Source: Nansenia antarctica
Taxonomy: Eukaryota; Chordata; Actinopteri; Argentiniformes; Microstomatidae
Length of the DNA: 64,000 nucleotides
NCBI GenBank assembly: GCA_963989245.1
Contig: OZ022340.1
Coordinates: forward strand, 42,850,525 to 42,914,524
Reading direction: 5' to 3'
This document shows, in pieces, positions 44,368 to 54,700 of the stretch. The position numbers and the translations under genes are program-made. The notes beneath the pieces were generated by a model. That model did not search any database and was not told where the DNA came from. It worked only from the letters and a program-made list of their open reading frames with translations. Numbering within the stretch: position 1 is the first letter of the stretch; each line of letters opens with the position of its first letter.

Positions 44368-44854
44368 AACAAACACACACAGGTTAAATAGACCAGTTGG
44401 ATAACGAGTCTAATTACTGACACCTGTCCGTAATCAGCCCGTCATCCATCCCCCACCACAGTCTGGCTGTCTGTACTGGCATGCGTACATCGAAAATGAA
44501 AGTAAATAGACAATGGATGCAAACGAGATCTTTTATATAATCTCTTTTATATATATTATAATAGTGAAAATACCATCGCTCATCAGATTTTGCTGAGGTG
44601 CTGGAACTGAAGAGTATCAATAGAGTGCAAAATAACAGCATCCGTACACTCAAACACTGTGCAAAAAAACATAGTTTATTGCGAGCTTTCTGTCATAGAC
44701 CTTCTTCAGGCATATATATTTGTGGGGAGCATGGCGCGTTCTGGCCTGCAGAGAGAGCCAGACTGTGGTGGAGGGTGGATGACGGGCTGATTACAGACAG
44801 GTGTCAGTAATCAAACTCGTTATCCAACTGGTCTATTTAACCTGTGTGTTTGTT
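44368..44854. repeat. Inverted repeat with ~100-bp arms
   Basis: Arm 44368-44468 and arm 44757-44854 are near-perfect reverse complements (for example GTTGGATAACGAGTCTAATT against its complement). A related single copy lies split at 54990-55020 and 56145-56215. The spacer contains the dispersed repeat copy at 44563-44710. Confidence 0.85.
44563..44710 (+). repeat. Dispersed ~135-bp repeat, copy 2
   Basis: GTGCTGGAACTGAAGAGTAT ... TTTATTGCGAGCTTTCTGTC. Read on the minus strand it contains CTGAAGA then a short stem then GAAAGC, similar to Penelope-associated hammerhead-like ends. Confidence 0.75.
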
Positions 44855-44857
44855 AAA

Positions 44858-44985
<128 letters not shown>

Positions 44986-45132
44986 ATCTGATTGAAGCCG
45001 GCTTGATATTGAGGCCTGAATCGGATCTAAGAATATCAGATTCAATGTGCTGTAGTGAACTTTGGTTCCCATGGGAGCGGGACAAGTAATTAGGGATATG
45101 GGGTTCACCTGGGGGGGAACTGCCGTGCTGAC

Positions 45133-45853
45133 TGAGGCTACGTCCACACCAATACGTTTTCTTGATAAACGTTTTTCGTATATAAAAATATTACCGTCCA
45201 CACCAGCATTTTTAAACGCAATATAAACGCTGTCATTGAGCATTCCACACCAGTAGTCGGCGATATAAATTTAACCCCATAGCCCCGCTGGCCAATCAGA
45301 CGCCTCTGTCTCTCAATGTTTTCAATGAAAGAACTAGAAGCACTTTGTTCACATCCATTTTCCTCGCTTGTGTAGCCTCGACCACCGGTGCCTGTTGTAA
45401 ACAAAGTAGTTACTGGTGCCAGGATATGACGTTGGAGGGAGCAGCAAACAGCTGCAGTGCGCATGATCATACAAATCTACGCGCATGATGACGTGACGAA
45501 TACAAAAAACTCTGTCTATCTCGTCCACACGTCAAAAATATACAGCGAATATACAGCGTTTTTAAAAATCTTCACTCTGGCAGCCATTTTTTTAAATCGT
45601 CGTTTTCAGGGGTCAAAACTTTGTCCCCCAGACGCAAACGAATGATCGAGAACAGAGGCGTCTGATTGGCCTGAATGGGGTTAAATTATATCTCCGACTA
45701 TTGGTGTGGAATGCTCTATGACAGCGTTTATATTGCATTCATGCGTATGCATGTGGATACAGACATTTTTATAAACATGCTGGAGTGGACAGTAATATTT
45801 TTATATACGAAAAACGTTCATCAAAAAAACGTATTGTTGTGGACAAGGCCTGA
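45133..45853. mobile_element. PIF/Harbinger-like MITE with very long inverted repeats
   Basis: Element 45136-45850 begins GGCTACGTCCACACCAATAC and ends with the diverged reverse complement (GTATTGTTGTGGACAAGGCC). Similarity between halves extends nearly 190 bp inward (45136-45325 against 45655-45850). TGA flanks both sides (45133-45135 and 45851-45853). No coding capacity. Confidence 0.8.
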
Positions 45854-47143
45854 GACTCTTGGAATTGATCATGCCCAGCTGATTTTGATTGCTGGGTATG
45901 CGAGGGATAAATGAGAGCCGAGCGAGGGCAGCTCGTGTCTGGGAGCTGAGCTTGGTGGATGATACCGGGCTTATGCCCCGCCGAGCAACCTAACGAATTG
46001 CACTTAACGAACCTATTGTTGGTGGGTGCCGTTCGCATGCTGTGTAGGGCTGCCGGCGGCGAAGATAGGCAGCCGGGGTTGCAGGGCAAAGTTCCGGCGA
46101 TAGGCAGGCGAGGGGCGAGTTAGCGGGGACTAGGAGTGCCTTCCGCTTCCAGAGTGTGGGACGAGGTTCTCCTACTGCGCTGGATCGGAGGTCTGAAAGA
46201 CTTTTGGAGACCAGGCCAGCGCCAACGCTCAGATCCCCCCGGGGGGGGGGGTCTCGGACCACGGGAGAGCTAAGTGGTCCTTTTAATTAGGAAGTGATGT
46301 CTTGTTGTTTGTTTGTTTGTTGTATGTGGTCGTATTGTCTGTGTCTGGGGTTGGGGATAATTAAATGTAGGGTTTTATTAATTATACAGCCGATTGTAGC
46401 AGGGGGGGAATTAGTGGGATCAAGGGGGACTGGGGAAAGTTAGTAGTCGGTAGGGATGGATGCAGTCTGGTCGTCCCCGTTAATTAAGACCTCATAAGTG
46501 TGTGAAACTATGTGCTCGGTGTGCCTAGTGAGAGGGTGATATACTGTGTGCCTATTGAGAGGGTGTTATACTATGTGCCTAGTGAGAGGGTGACATTCGG
46601 AGTTCCGACTAGGGGGGGGAATTCTACACAGGCATTAGTGTGTGTGTGTGTGTGTGTGTTAATGCCTGGTCCAATGGGGGTGTGAACTGCATGGGATTGC
46701 CTTAAATTAATGGACTAGTTAACTCGGGGGGGGGGGGGGGGGGGGTGTAGGTTGTGGCAGGGCCGGTCTCCACTGTAGTTGTGTAAGTGGTATTCTCAGG
46801 GTTCTGACATCCGGACCATACCGGTAAAACAAAGGTGGTGACAGCGGCTCTCAGCCTATCCAGGTTTCATACCTATCAGATAACCTTTGTTAGAATAAAA
46901 TCAGATCTGGTTCTTTTGTCGACTGCTCCAAGAAAGAGGAGAGAAGTTCTCTGTTGCACACATGGTATTTATTTAAAATGACACGTAGAGTACAGAGATG
47001 CATCAGCTGGACCCAACCCTGAGGCAATCTCAGGAGGAAGGTTGTTCTCTTCAGATTTTACATGATATTATATACGTTTAGTCCTTCCCCTTTTGGTCAC
47101 TATGATGTAATCGCTGAATGGCCTTGATTATAATGGTCTAAAA
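45854..47143. other. Unassigned; possibly a degraded LTR-retrotransposon end
   Basis: GC-rich 45900-46270 with GGGTATGCGAGGGATAAATG near 45892, reminiscent of a gypsy LTR promoter, and GGTGGTGACAGCGG near 46832 that could be a degenerate primer site. Contains an 11-base G-run near 46241-46251, three GTG(C)CTA-TTGAGAGGGTG-type repeats (46520-46595), and a 22-base G-run near 46724-46745. Confidence 0.3.
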
Positions 47144-47156
47144 CAGGGGTCTCAAA
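47144..47156 (-). repeat. Charlie-like hAT terminus, left piece
   Basis: CAGGGGTCTCAAA is the canonical end of Charlie-like hAT elements. The sequence that should follow (CTCAACTTACCTGGGGGCCG) resumes at 54582, after a Harbinger-like insertion. Confidence 0.85.
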
Positions 47157-47353
47157 TGGCCTTTTTCCATCAGCAGCCCAGCCCAGGTCGGGTCGGGTCA
47201 GGTCGGGTCAGTCGGGTCACTTTAGCCCGCTTTTGATCTGTTCTGGTTTTCCATTATACACAAACCGACCCGGACTAGTAGGAGGAGTAGACGATAGTAG
47301 GCGGAGTTACGCGTCATAACATTCACGAGACACAACACAGCAACAATAGCAGA

Positions 47354-47605
47354 ATGGAGGAACTTGCAACTATCCTATGCCTTTCCCTCGGCATGTGGTA
47401 TATTATTAACCGTGGTTTTTTGGAGAGAAAAGAGAGAAGACAGAAGAGCGAAGACAGAAGGAAGGATACTCGAAAGAGGAATGCTGAAAAGAGAAAGAAA
47501 CGTATGTGGGCTATCGTAAGGAGATGGCTACTATTTTACCTCACTGACTGTAGCATCATTGTTATGTTCAGGAGATGGCTACTGCCTGATTGTCTGCATG
47601 TTTGA
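47354..47605 (+). CDS. Possible Harbinger transposase first exon
   Basis: An 83-codon frame starting MEELATILCLSLGMWY followed by a strongly basic stretch (RKERRQKSEDRRKDTRKRNA) and RRWLL. Its place just inside the element's left end, and its length, suit the N-terminus of a PIF/Harbinger transposase. I cannot see the DDE part. TAATAAAG-type polyadenylation sequence follows near 47652. Confidence 0.35.
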   Translation: MEELATILCLSLGMWYIINRGFLERKERRQKSEDRRKDTRKRNAEKRKKRMWAIVRRWLLFYLTDCSIIVMFRRWLLPDCLHV

Positions 47606-48365
47606 ATCATTTCTATTGGATTTTGTTCTGCACGTATGTTGTTCTACACATAATAAAGACATGTTTTTTTAACCCTTAAAACCACTGCCTTCACTTGTCT
47701 GCTTTATGAACTGTAGTATCATTGTGTGCCGTGTTATTCACAGACAAACACGGTGCCGTTTGCGGGTTAATAACTTCGGTTTACCGTGGGTTAGGATAAC
47801 AATTCAAACGTGTCCGGAAAGAGGAGAAGCCAGGGAATCCAAAAGTTTGAATGGAGTCGATCCTCCACTCCTATCACCGTGGACACAGCGCGGAGCGAAT
47901 TCCCTGTTAAAACCGGCATTTGACTCATGAGTGAATGGCGAAAATGGCTGGACGGCAGCGGGTGAACTCCCGGTTCATCGAGTTTACGGTTAAAAGCATA
48001 ACTTCTCGGGGTGTCAGCGCGGTGGTTAAGGGCTCAAAATGACCGTAGACCGATGGTGAAGTTAGCAAAGGAGTATTGTGTTTGTACCACCTCCACAGCC
48101 GGTGTTATTCACGGACAAAGACGGTGCATAATAGCGATTTTTGTGTTGTGCTTGTTGTAAATAAAAGTTCTATGATTCATTGAAATGACATTAAACTAAG
48201 ATAATACGATGGTCAGCATAATTTTTCGAATCTTTATTAATAAGCTATTACAGAAACTGTAGTGACATTTTCCAAGAGTGAATGTGGTATTTCAAGATGG
48301 CGGTTAGTGAAGAAATCTATGGACATGGGATGACGATTTCCATTGACCAATCAACGGTGTGCAGC
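47606..48365. other. Unassigned Harbinger interior with a direct repeat
   Basis: GTTATTCAC-(A/G)-GACAAA-(C/G)-ACGGTGC occurs near 47741 and again near 48104. AATAAA at 48161. No convincing coding frame. Confidence 0.45.
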
Positions 48366-48733
48366 TATGGAGGACCAAGTCTGACAAAATTAACAATGAA
48401 TATATAGACACATAAATGAATGTATGAACAAATACACATACAAATACACACAGTATACCGCAATACATTTCTATATGTATTTATTCTTTTCCACATTTAT
48501 TCTTTCTTTTCCACATTCATTCTTTCTTTTCCACATTCATTCTTTCTTTTCCACATTCATTCTTTCTTTTCCACATTCATTCTTTCATTCTTTCTTTTCC
48601 ACATTCATTCTTTCTTTTCCACTTTATCAGTAATGTATGCAAATATATGGGGGCGTATCTTGCATGTTGTCCACGCCCCTACGCATTTTCATTGGTTGAT
48701 ACCACGCGTGACGTATGAAAGCAGCGACACTGT
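48366..48733 (+). repeat. Left arm of a long inverted repeat
   Basis: Reverse complement of 53927-54388. Includes a tandem array of TTCTTTCTTTTCCACATTCA (48490-48620) and an octamer/CCAAT module (48637-48716). Confidence 0.9.
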
Positions 48734-48779
48734 TATTACCACAGACGGGTAAGAGAGTCTATAGCCCTGTTCTCTCACA

Positions 48780-49010
48780 GCGTCTTTCTCCCTATAATTT
48801 CCATGGAATCCCAAACTATGTCTATGACATCCCAAGCTAGACTCAATAACGCTCCGTGCACACCGCGGACCGTGACCCACCGTTCTGGCGCAACCTGGTG
48901 GGATGGACTTGACGTACTTCCACCCCTCCTAAATTTCGTTGTTTGGTACCTGTACTGTAGCAATGACAATAAAGTCCATTCATTCATTCATTCATTCATT
49001 CATTCATTCA
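48780..49010 (+). repeat. Rex1-like LINE 3' tail
   Basis: CCTCCTAAATTTCGTTGTTT ... CAATGACAATAAAGTCCATT then (CATT)n to 49009. This is the 3' UTR end only. Confidence 0.8.
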
Positions 49011-49224
49011 AGGTGCGATGCAGATGCAAAGCTCTACTCGTGTTGCTAGCGAAGTTTCCCACAGAAGTGGGGGAAAAAACGTCAGATCAGATATATAAAC
49101 GGGTTATTTTGATAAACTGGACACATTTTGTGAATATATATGGTTACTTTCTCGCCTAAAAACATATAAAAACTTCATAAAATGACATATTAACACTTGT
49201 AGAGCCTAATTACAGATTGTAGCC

Positions 49225-49564
49225 AATGGCGGCCAAAATTGAGGATTTAAAATCTGAGGCGAGAGCTGAGGGCTTCATCACGTCTCGCGCAGTATCAACC
49301 AATGAAAATGCGCAGGGGCGTGGACAACATGCTGCATACATTACTGATAATGCATACATTACTGATAATGCATACATTACTGATAATGCATACATTACTG
49401 ATAAAGCGAAAGACAATGTTGTTTTCACCTAGCTATTCACATAGAATAGTTTGTCTTTGTCATTGTCAGATGTGTATGCAAATATAGGGGCGTATCTTGG
49501 ACGCACTCTACGCATTTTCATTGGTTGATACTGCGCGTGACGTGGTAAAGCACTCAGCCAAGAT
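49225..49564 (+). repeat. Bidirectional octamer/CCAAT unit A
   Basis: Contains CCAAT at 49299-49303, four TACATTACTGATAATGCA-type repeats (49336-49402), ATGCAAAT at 49476-49483, GGGGCG, ATTGG at 49520-49524 and GCGTGACGTGG near 49535. Nearly identical to 51050-51380. Confidence 0.85.
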
Positions 49565-49646
49565 CCAGGTACTAACACGGCCCAACCCTGCTTAGCTTCC
49601 GAGGTCGGACGAGATCGGGCGTATTCAGGCTAGTATGGCCGTGAGC
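49565..49646 (-). pseudogene. 5S rRNA-derived segment (5' two-thirds)
   Basis: The minus strand starts GCTCACGGCCATACTAGCCT and contains CGCCCGATCTCGTCCGA, AAGCTAAGCAGGGTTGGGCC and TTAGTACCTGGAT. This corresponds to about the first 82 nt of vertebrate 5S rRNA. It covers box A and the intermediate element of the internal promoter and stops at or before box C. A 5S pseudogene or the head of a 5S-derived (SINE3-type) repeat. Confidence 0.9.
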
Positions 49647-49679
49647 AACAGTACCATGACCCAAAGCATCCATAATACA

Positions 49680-50629
49680 CAGCCTGGAACATTGTTGTTG
49701 ATGTAACTTAAATATGCGGGATAAAGCACTCTATTTGTGGGTAGAATATGCACAAGGTGTCCTGGATGAAGGGAGAAGTGTGTTTCAATGAATTCTAACT
49801 TTATTGGGGGCATATGGCACTCTATATGGGGCTAAAAAGTGAATTGGAACTGCTGCTCTCAGTCGATGTAGGCCTCCATAAATGGCTAGACGCTGCACTC
49901 TTGTGGGTGAAAATGGTAGTGACAGCCCAGCACAGCAAACCATCGATAAGACCCAGCCTGGAACTTTGTCAATGATGTAACTTTATTAAATATGCGGGAT
50001 AAAGCACTCTATTTGTGGGTAGAAAATGCACAAGGTGTCCTGCTTGAAGGGAGAAGTGTTTTTTCAATGAATTCTAACTTTATTGGGGGCATATGGCACT
50101 CTATATGGGGCTAAAAAGTGAATTGGAACTGCTGCTCTCAGTCGATGTAGGCCTCCATAAATGGCTAGACGCTGCACTCTTGTGGGTGAAAATGGTAGTG
50201 ACAGCCCAGCACAGCAAACCATCGATAAGACCCAGCCTGGAACTTTGTCAATGATGTAACTTTATTAAATATGCGGGATAAAGCACTCTATTTGTGGGTA
50301 GAAAATGCACAAGGTGTCCTGCTTGAAGGGAGAAGTGTTTTTTCAATGAATTCTAACTTTATTGGGGGCATATGGCACTCTATATTGGGGTAAAAAGTGA
50401 ATTGGAACTGCTGCTCTCAGTCGATGTAGGCCTCCATAAATGGCTAGACGCTGCACTCTTGTGGGTGAAAATGGTAGTGACAGCCCAGCACAGCAAACCA
50501 TCGATAAGACCCAGTCTGGAACTTTGTCAATGATGTAACTTTATTAAATATGCGGGATAAAGCACTCTATTTGTGGGTAGAATATGCACATGGTGTCCTG
50601 GATGAAGGGAGAAGTGTGTTTCAAAAGAG
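49680..50629 (+). repeat. 279-bp tandem repeat, about 3.4 copies
   Basis: ATGCGGGATAAAGCACTCTA recurs at 49714, 49992, 50271 and 50550, spacing 278-279 bp. Copies are about 97-99% alike by eye. The array directly follows the 5S-derived segment and ends where the flanking duplicate resumes at 50630. Confidence 0.92.
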
Positions 50630-51049
50630 TACCTGAACATTTCATTACCATCTGGGTGGGCAAATTCTAGATGTGATTTTTTTTATTCCTATACATCCCT
50701 AGAAAAGTCTGGGGAAATGCCTATTTTAAGTAGATAATGTATAATTTGTATATTTAAACTTAAAAATTCTGAAAACAATTACTAAGTAGCTAAGTAAGCA
50801 ATCTAGCTGACTATGACTGGAAACGAAGTACGATCCAGTTAGAATTATAGAAGATCTAGTTGTGTTTTCCTGCTGGTCTCGCTGCCTGGGTTTGAACAGA
50901 CTTGTGGTGACTAAAAATGGCTTTAAAAAATGCCTTTCCACCAAATAATATATATATATATGCCATATATATGCGATATATCATACCTCCACTATGATTC
51001 ATATGCCCTAACCCTTTTTTTTATTTAAAAAACATGCTATGTGGAATGG
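50630..51049 (+). repeat. Flank shared with 51381-51530
   Basis: TACCTGAACATTTCATTACC through AAAAATTCTGAAAACAAT is repeated almost exactly at 51382-51525. The rest, to 51049, is AT-rich with an ATATATATGCCATATATATG patch. Confidence 0.7.
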
Positions 51050-51381
51050 AGTGTCTGCTCTCGGCTGAGGGCTTCATCACGTCTCGCGCAGTATCAACCA
51101 ATGAAAATGCGCAGGGCCGTGGACAACATGCTGCATACATTACTGATAATGTATACATTACTGATAATGTATACATTACTGATAATGCATACATTACTGA
51201 TAATCCATACATTACTGATAAAGCGAAAGACAATGTTGTTTTCACCTAGCTATTCACATAGAATAGTTTGTCTTTGTCATTGTCAGATGTGTATGCAAAT
51301 ATAGGGGCGTATCTTAGACGCACTCTACGCATTTTCATTGGTTGATACTGCGCGTGACGTGGTAAAGCACTCAGCCAAGAT
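51050..51381 (+). repeat. Bidirectional octamer/CCAAT unit B
   Basis: Duplicate of unit A: CCAAT at 51098-51102, five TACATTACTGATAA-type repeats, ATGCAAAT at 51293-51300, ATTGG at 51336-51340, GCGTGACGTGG. Here the 1,065-bp 5S/tandem-repeat block is absent after CCAAGAT, giving an empty site. Confidence 0.85.
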
Positions 51382-51550
51382 TACCTGAACATTTCATTAC
51401 CATCTGGGTGGGCAAATTCTAGATGTGATTTTTTTATTCCTATACATCCCTAGAAAAGTCTGGGTAAATGCCTATTTTAAGTAGATAATGTATCATTTGT
51501 ATATTTAAACTTAAAAATTCTGAAAACAATAAATGTACCCATCCATGGGT

Positions 51551-51571
51551 TTAGGGTTAGGGTTAGGGTTA
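51551..51571 (+). repeat. Interstitial telomeric repeat (TTAGGG)3
   Basis: Three and a half perfect TTAGGG units next to the duplicated flank. Confidence 0.9.
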
Positions 51572-51764
51572 TACATTATATATAATTTGTATTGTAATCT
51601 GTAAAATATACAGACTTTTCCAGAATAGAAATCTAATCGGTAAAAACTAATCTAAAACTAATCTAAGCAAGCCTTTAGAATATGGATAATAACACATACA
51701 ATACATACAAATCTTACTTACTCCTCTTACTGTAGGCTATTGTCTTTATATAATGTGTGCATAT

Positions 51765-51825
51765 AATGCACTTTGAATTGCCCTTGTCGTATGAAATGTG
51801 CTATACAAATAAACTTGCCTTGCCT
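51765..51825 (+). repeat. LINE 3' tail
   Basis: GCACTTTGAATTGCCCTTGT ... AATGTGCTATACAAATAAAC, the same tail as at 26705-26762. Confidence 0.75.
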
Positions 51826-52509
51826 AAACCCTTTTGGAAGGTTTTGTTTATGTCCAGGTTTCACACATCTCTGTAGTTACATGTTCAGTGAGTCTAGTTG
51901 CTGGTGACCGCTAGGACCATAGGCAGATGCCTTGTTGGTAAGTAATTTGTTCAAAGCAAAAAAACAAATAAAGTGTGTGTTTACCCCCTCAAATAAATTA
52001 ACTTAGCCCCAGTCAGATCCATATTTAGACGTAAGTTACCTCAGGTAACTTTAGCTAGCAAGCTAGTTTAGAGTTAGTGGTAATGTTTATCTAGCTAGTT
52101 ACTAAGCGTCCTTATTACATTTATTTTGAACTTATATTCTCAATTGACTTTCACATTGATCTAATTACAGTTTTTCCCAATTGCTAATACACAAAAGCCA
52201 ATTCTCTAAACCAAATGACCAGTTCTCTAAACACATTTAATAAAACTAGCTCCCATTTGCCAAAACCATAAACACATTTCACATGAAGACACAATTCACA
52301 AAACACAATCCTCCTTTTCTCATAAGTCTAAACACATTTTGTCTTGCTAAAACACAAGTTGCAAAAAACTCTGCTCAAATTCTCAAATTAAAGCTCATGT
52401 GATGCAAAATGCTTGCCACAGTCAGCAAAATTTGAACACAATGAACACACCTGGCTTCATTCATTAAACATAACGACTCAAAATTTAAGACACTTGTTGC
52501 AAATGATTG

Positions 52510-52510
52510 T

Positions 52511-52562
<52 letters not shown>
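52510..52562 (+). repeat. (GT)n microsatellite
   Basis: About 26 GT units inside the MITE. Confidence 0.95.
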
Positions 52563-52563
<1 letters not shown>

Positions 52564-52686
52564 TATAGTTCCATAAATAAATAAAAAAACATCACATACT
52601 GAACATTGTTTTCAGTGAATATTGTTGTGTGTAATGGATCCTCTGTAGTGTTTGCATTGAGTTGTGATACAGTACAGTAGTGTACA

Positions 52687-52885
52687 TGTTACGGTACATG
52701 TGGGAATACAGTACATGTGGGAAAACTAGGGTTAGGGTTAGGTGCTAGGGTGCTAGGGTTAAGGTTAGGGTTAGGATTAGGGTTAGGGTTAGGGTTAGAC
52801 ATGCCAGCATGTACCAAGTCACCCTAGCACCTAACCCTAACCCTAGTTTTCCCACATGTACCGTATTCCCACATGTACCGTAACA
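52687..52885. repeat. Hairpin with 66-bp arms made partly of TTAGGG repeats
   Basis: Arms 52687-52752 and 52820-52885 pair with a single mismatch. Each contains two GGTACATGTGGGAA units (the first spelled AGTACATG in one) and (TTAGGG)2. The 67-bp loop holds five to six more TTAGGG-like units. Confidence 0.93.
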
Positions 52886-53245
52886 TACATACTGTATTTT
52901 CTGTAGATTTACGTACTGTTCATATGAAACACACAAATATATGAATGCCCAATACTCTACAGTGATATATTCTGAGAACAGATACTGTAAGGTTTCTAAA
53001 AATTTGCTTTGGCAGTTGTGAAAAAAAGAACATTCTCACACACTGAACATTGTGTTTTCAGTTGTTTTGTTGTAGTCTGTAATGATGCATATAGTGTTTA
53101 CATTTTTGCAGGCTTTGAGCAGCTGTTTTGGTGTGAAAGTTTGAGTTTTGCTTATGTAGCTTTAGAAAAGTGTGTTGTGTTTAGAGTTTTGGGAAAATGG
53201 AGGGAAGTTTTGTGAAATGTGTTTTAGCAATTGAGAAAAACTGTA

Positions 53246-53926
53246 TAATCAAAGCTGTAAAGAAAATACAGGTGATGAACAAGAATAGAAATGAAAGAAC
53301 CAAACTAAGATTGTTTTCGCCAATAGCTATGAAATACATCTCTTAAAAATGTCTGCAAATGCTGAATTACAAAACACGGACGGAATGTACACTGTTTTCA
53401 CTGTCACTGTCGAAATACAGTATTATGTCTGAAAAATCTCAAATAATTCTGAAATAACACTGGCTACAATTGTATGTGCATGGGTATGCCTGTCTACACA
53501 ACACATGAAGCACAGAATGTGACAGTGTGTGTACCTCAAATGTACTTTTTGAAGTTGCTGCATACTTTCTGTACAGAGCAAGAACATTAAGAAATGGTCA
53601 CATCTAATGTCTTCCCAGGCAATGCATCTAGTCTATTTCATTTCATTGTATATATTCTGCTAATATTTTCTAGACATGTCAATATGATTACTGCAAATAG
53701 TGAAAATACCACCGCTCATCCATTATCAGACTTTGCTGAGGTGCTGGAACTGAAGAGTGTCAATAGAGTGCAAAATAACAGTCACTCAAACACTGTGCAA
53801 AAAAACAGTTTATTGTGAGCTTTCTGTCATATATGATAGGAATATGATTACTGCAAAAATGATTTAGTTTTGAACGTGTTCTTCACCGTTTTGAACACAG
53901 TATGTTAACAATGAAAACATGTCAAC
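53246..53926. other. Unassigned plus dispersed repeat copy 3
   Basis: No gene. 53699-53835 is the third copy of the dispersed repeat at 41832 and 44563, in the same orientation as the second. Confidence 0.6.
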
Positions 53927-54388
53927 TTTGTCGCTTTTACCACGTCACGCGCGGTATCAACCAATGAAAATGCGTGGGGCATCAACCAATGAAAATGCGT
54001 GGGGCGAGGACAACATGCAAGACACGCCCCTATATTTGCATACATTACTGATAATCGGGGAAAGAATGAAAGCTTGAATGTGGAAAAGAAAGAATGAATG
54101 TGGAAAACAATGTGGAAAACAATGTGGAAAAGAAAGAATGAATGTGGAAAACAATGTGGAAAAGAAAGAATGAATGTGGAAAACAATGTGGAAAAGAAAG
54201 AATGAATGTGGAAAACAATGTGGAAAAGAAAGAATGAATGTGGAAAAGAAAGAATAAATGTGGAAAAGAATAAATACATATAGAAATGTATTGCGGTATA
54301 CTGTGTGTATTTGTATGTGTATTTGTTCATACATTCATTTATGTGTCTATATATTTATTGTTAATTTTGTCAGACTTGGTCCTCCATA
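53927..54388 (-). repeat. Right arm of the long inverted repeat
   Basis: Reverse complement of 48366-48733, with more copies of the TGGAAAAGAAAGAATGAATG unit (54080-54275), two CCAAT boxes (near 53961 and 53987) and ATTTGCAT at 54034-54041. Confidence 0.9.
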
Positions 54389-54630
54389 TGCAGCGTCACA
54401 CGTCACACGCAGCCTGGCAAAAAGATCTGGATGTTAAAATTTAGACCCTGCTCTCGATGTGGAGCTAAAGAAGCGAGCCGAGCCGACCTGGGACGACTAA
54501 TGGAAAAGGGGAAAAGAAGCAGGCCGAAGCGGGCTGGCTTGCTTTGGCCTGCTTTGGCGCTGTAGTGGAAAAAGGCCAAAACTCAACTTACCTGGGGGCC
54601 GCTGGAGGTAGAGGCTGGGTGAGGCTGGGC

Positions 54631-54700
54631 CGCATTTTCCGGACTATAAGTCACACTTTTTTTCATAGTTTTACATTACCGTCTACAGCCGCGAGAGGGC
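54631..54700 (+). repeat. Dispersed MITE fragment
   Basis: CGCATTTTCCGGACTATAAG and CACTTTTTTTCATAG match the end of a very common fish MITE as I recall it. Confidence 0.5.

Larger units (their letters stand above)
52166..53245. mobile_element. Tc1/mariner-like MITE carrying a telomere-repeat hairpin
   Basis: Ends CAGTTTTTCCCAATTGCTAA (52168) and TTAGCAATTGAGAAAAACTG (53243) are inverted repeats, flanked by TA (52166-52167 and 53244-53245). Interior: (GT)n at 52510-52562, the hairpin at 52687-52885, and diverged direct repeats (CACTGAACATTGT-type near 52600 and 53042). No transposase. Confidence 0.8.
47154..54581. mobile_element. 7.4 kb Harbinger-like element inserted into the hAT terminus
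   Basis: Ends TGGCCTTTTTCCA (47157) and TGGAAAAAGGCCA (54578) are perfect 13-bp inverted repeats. AAA is duplicated at 47154-47156 and 54579-54581, the 3-bp duplication size of PIF/Harbinger. Both subterminal regions hold related CGACCCGG / CGACCTGG and TTCCATTA motifs. The interior is a composite: a possible first coding exon, a long inverted repeat, a Rex1 tail, 5S-derived DNA, tandem repeats and a mariner-like MITE. No complete transposase was found. Confidence 0.75.

Noticed and set aside
48490..48620. CRISPR-like array (regularly repeated 20-bp unit)
   Set aside because: Units are contiguous without unique spacers and the genome is eukaryotic; a simple tandem repeat.
49565..50629. Helitron insertion
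   Set aside because: There is no target duplication, which fits, but the ends lack a clear CTRR with hairpin, and the insertion point is between two T rather than A and T.
48625..54060. Histone genes next to the octamer/CCAAT modules
   Set aside because: No histone-like coding frame was found in any frame between or beside the modules.
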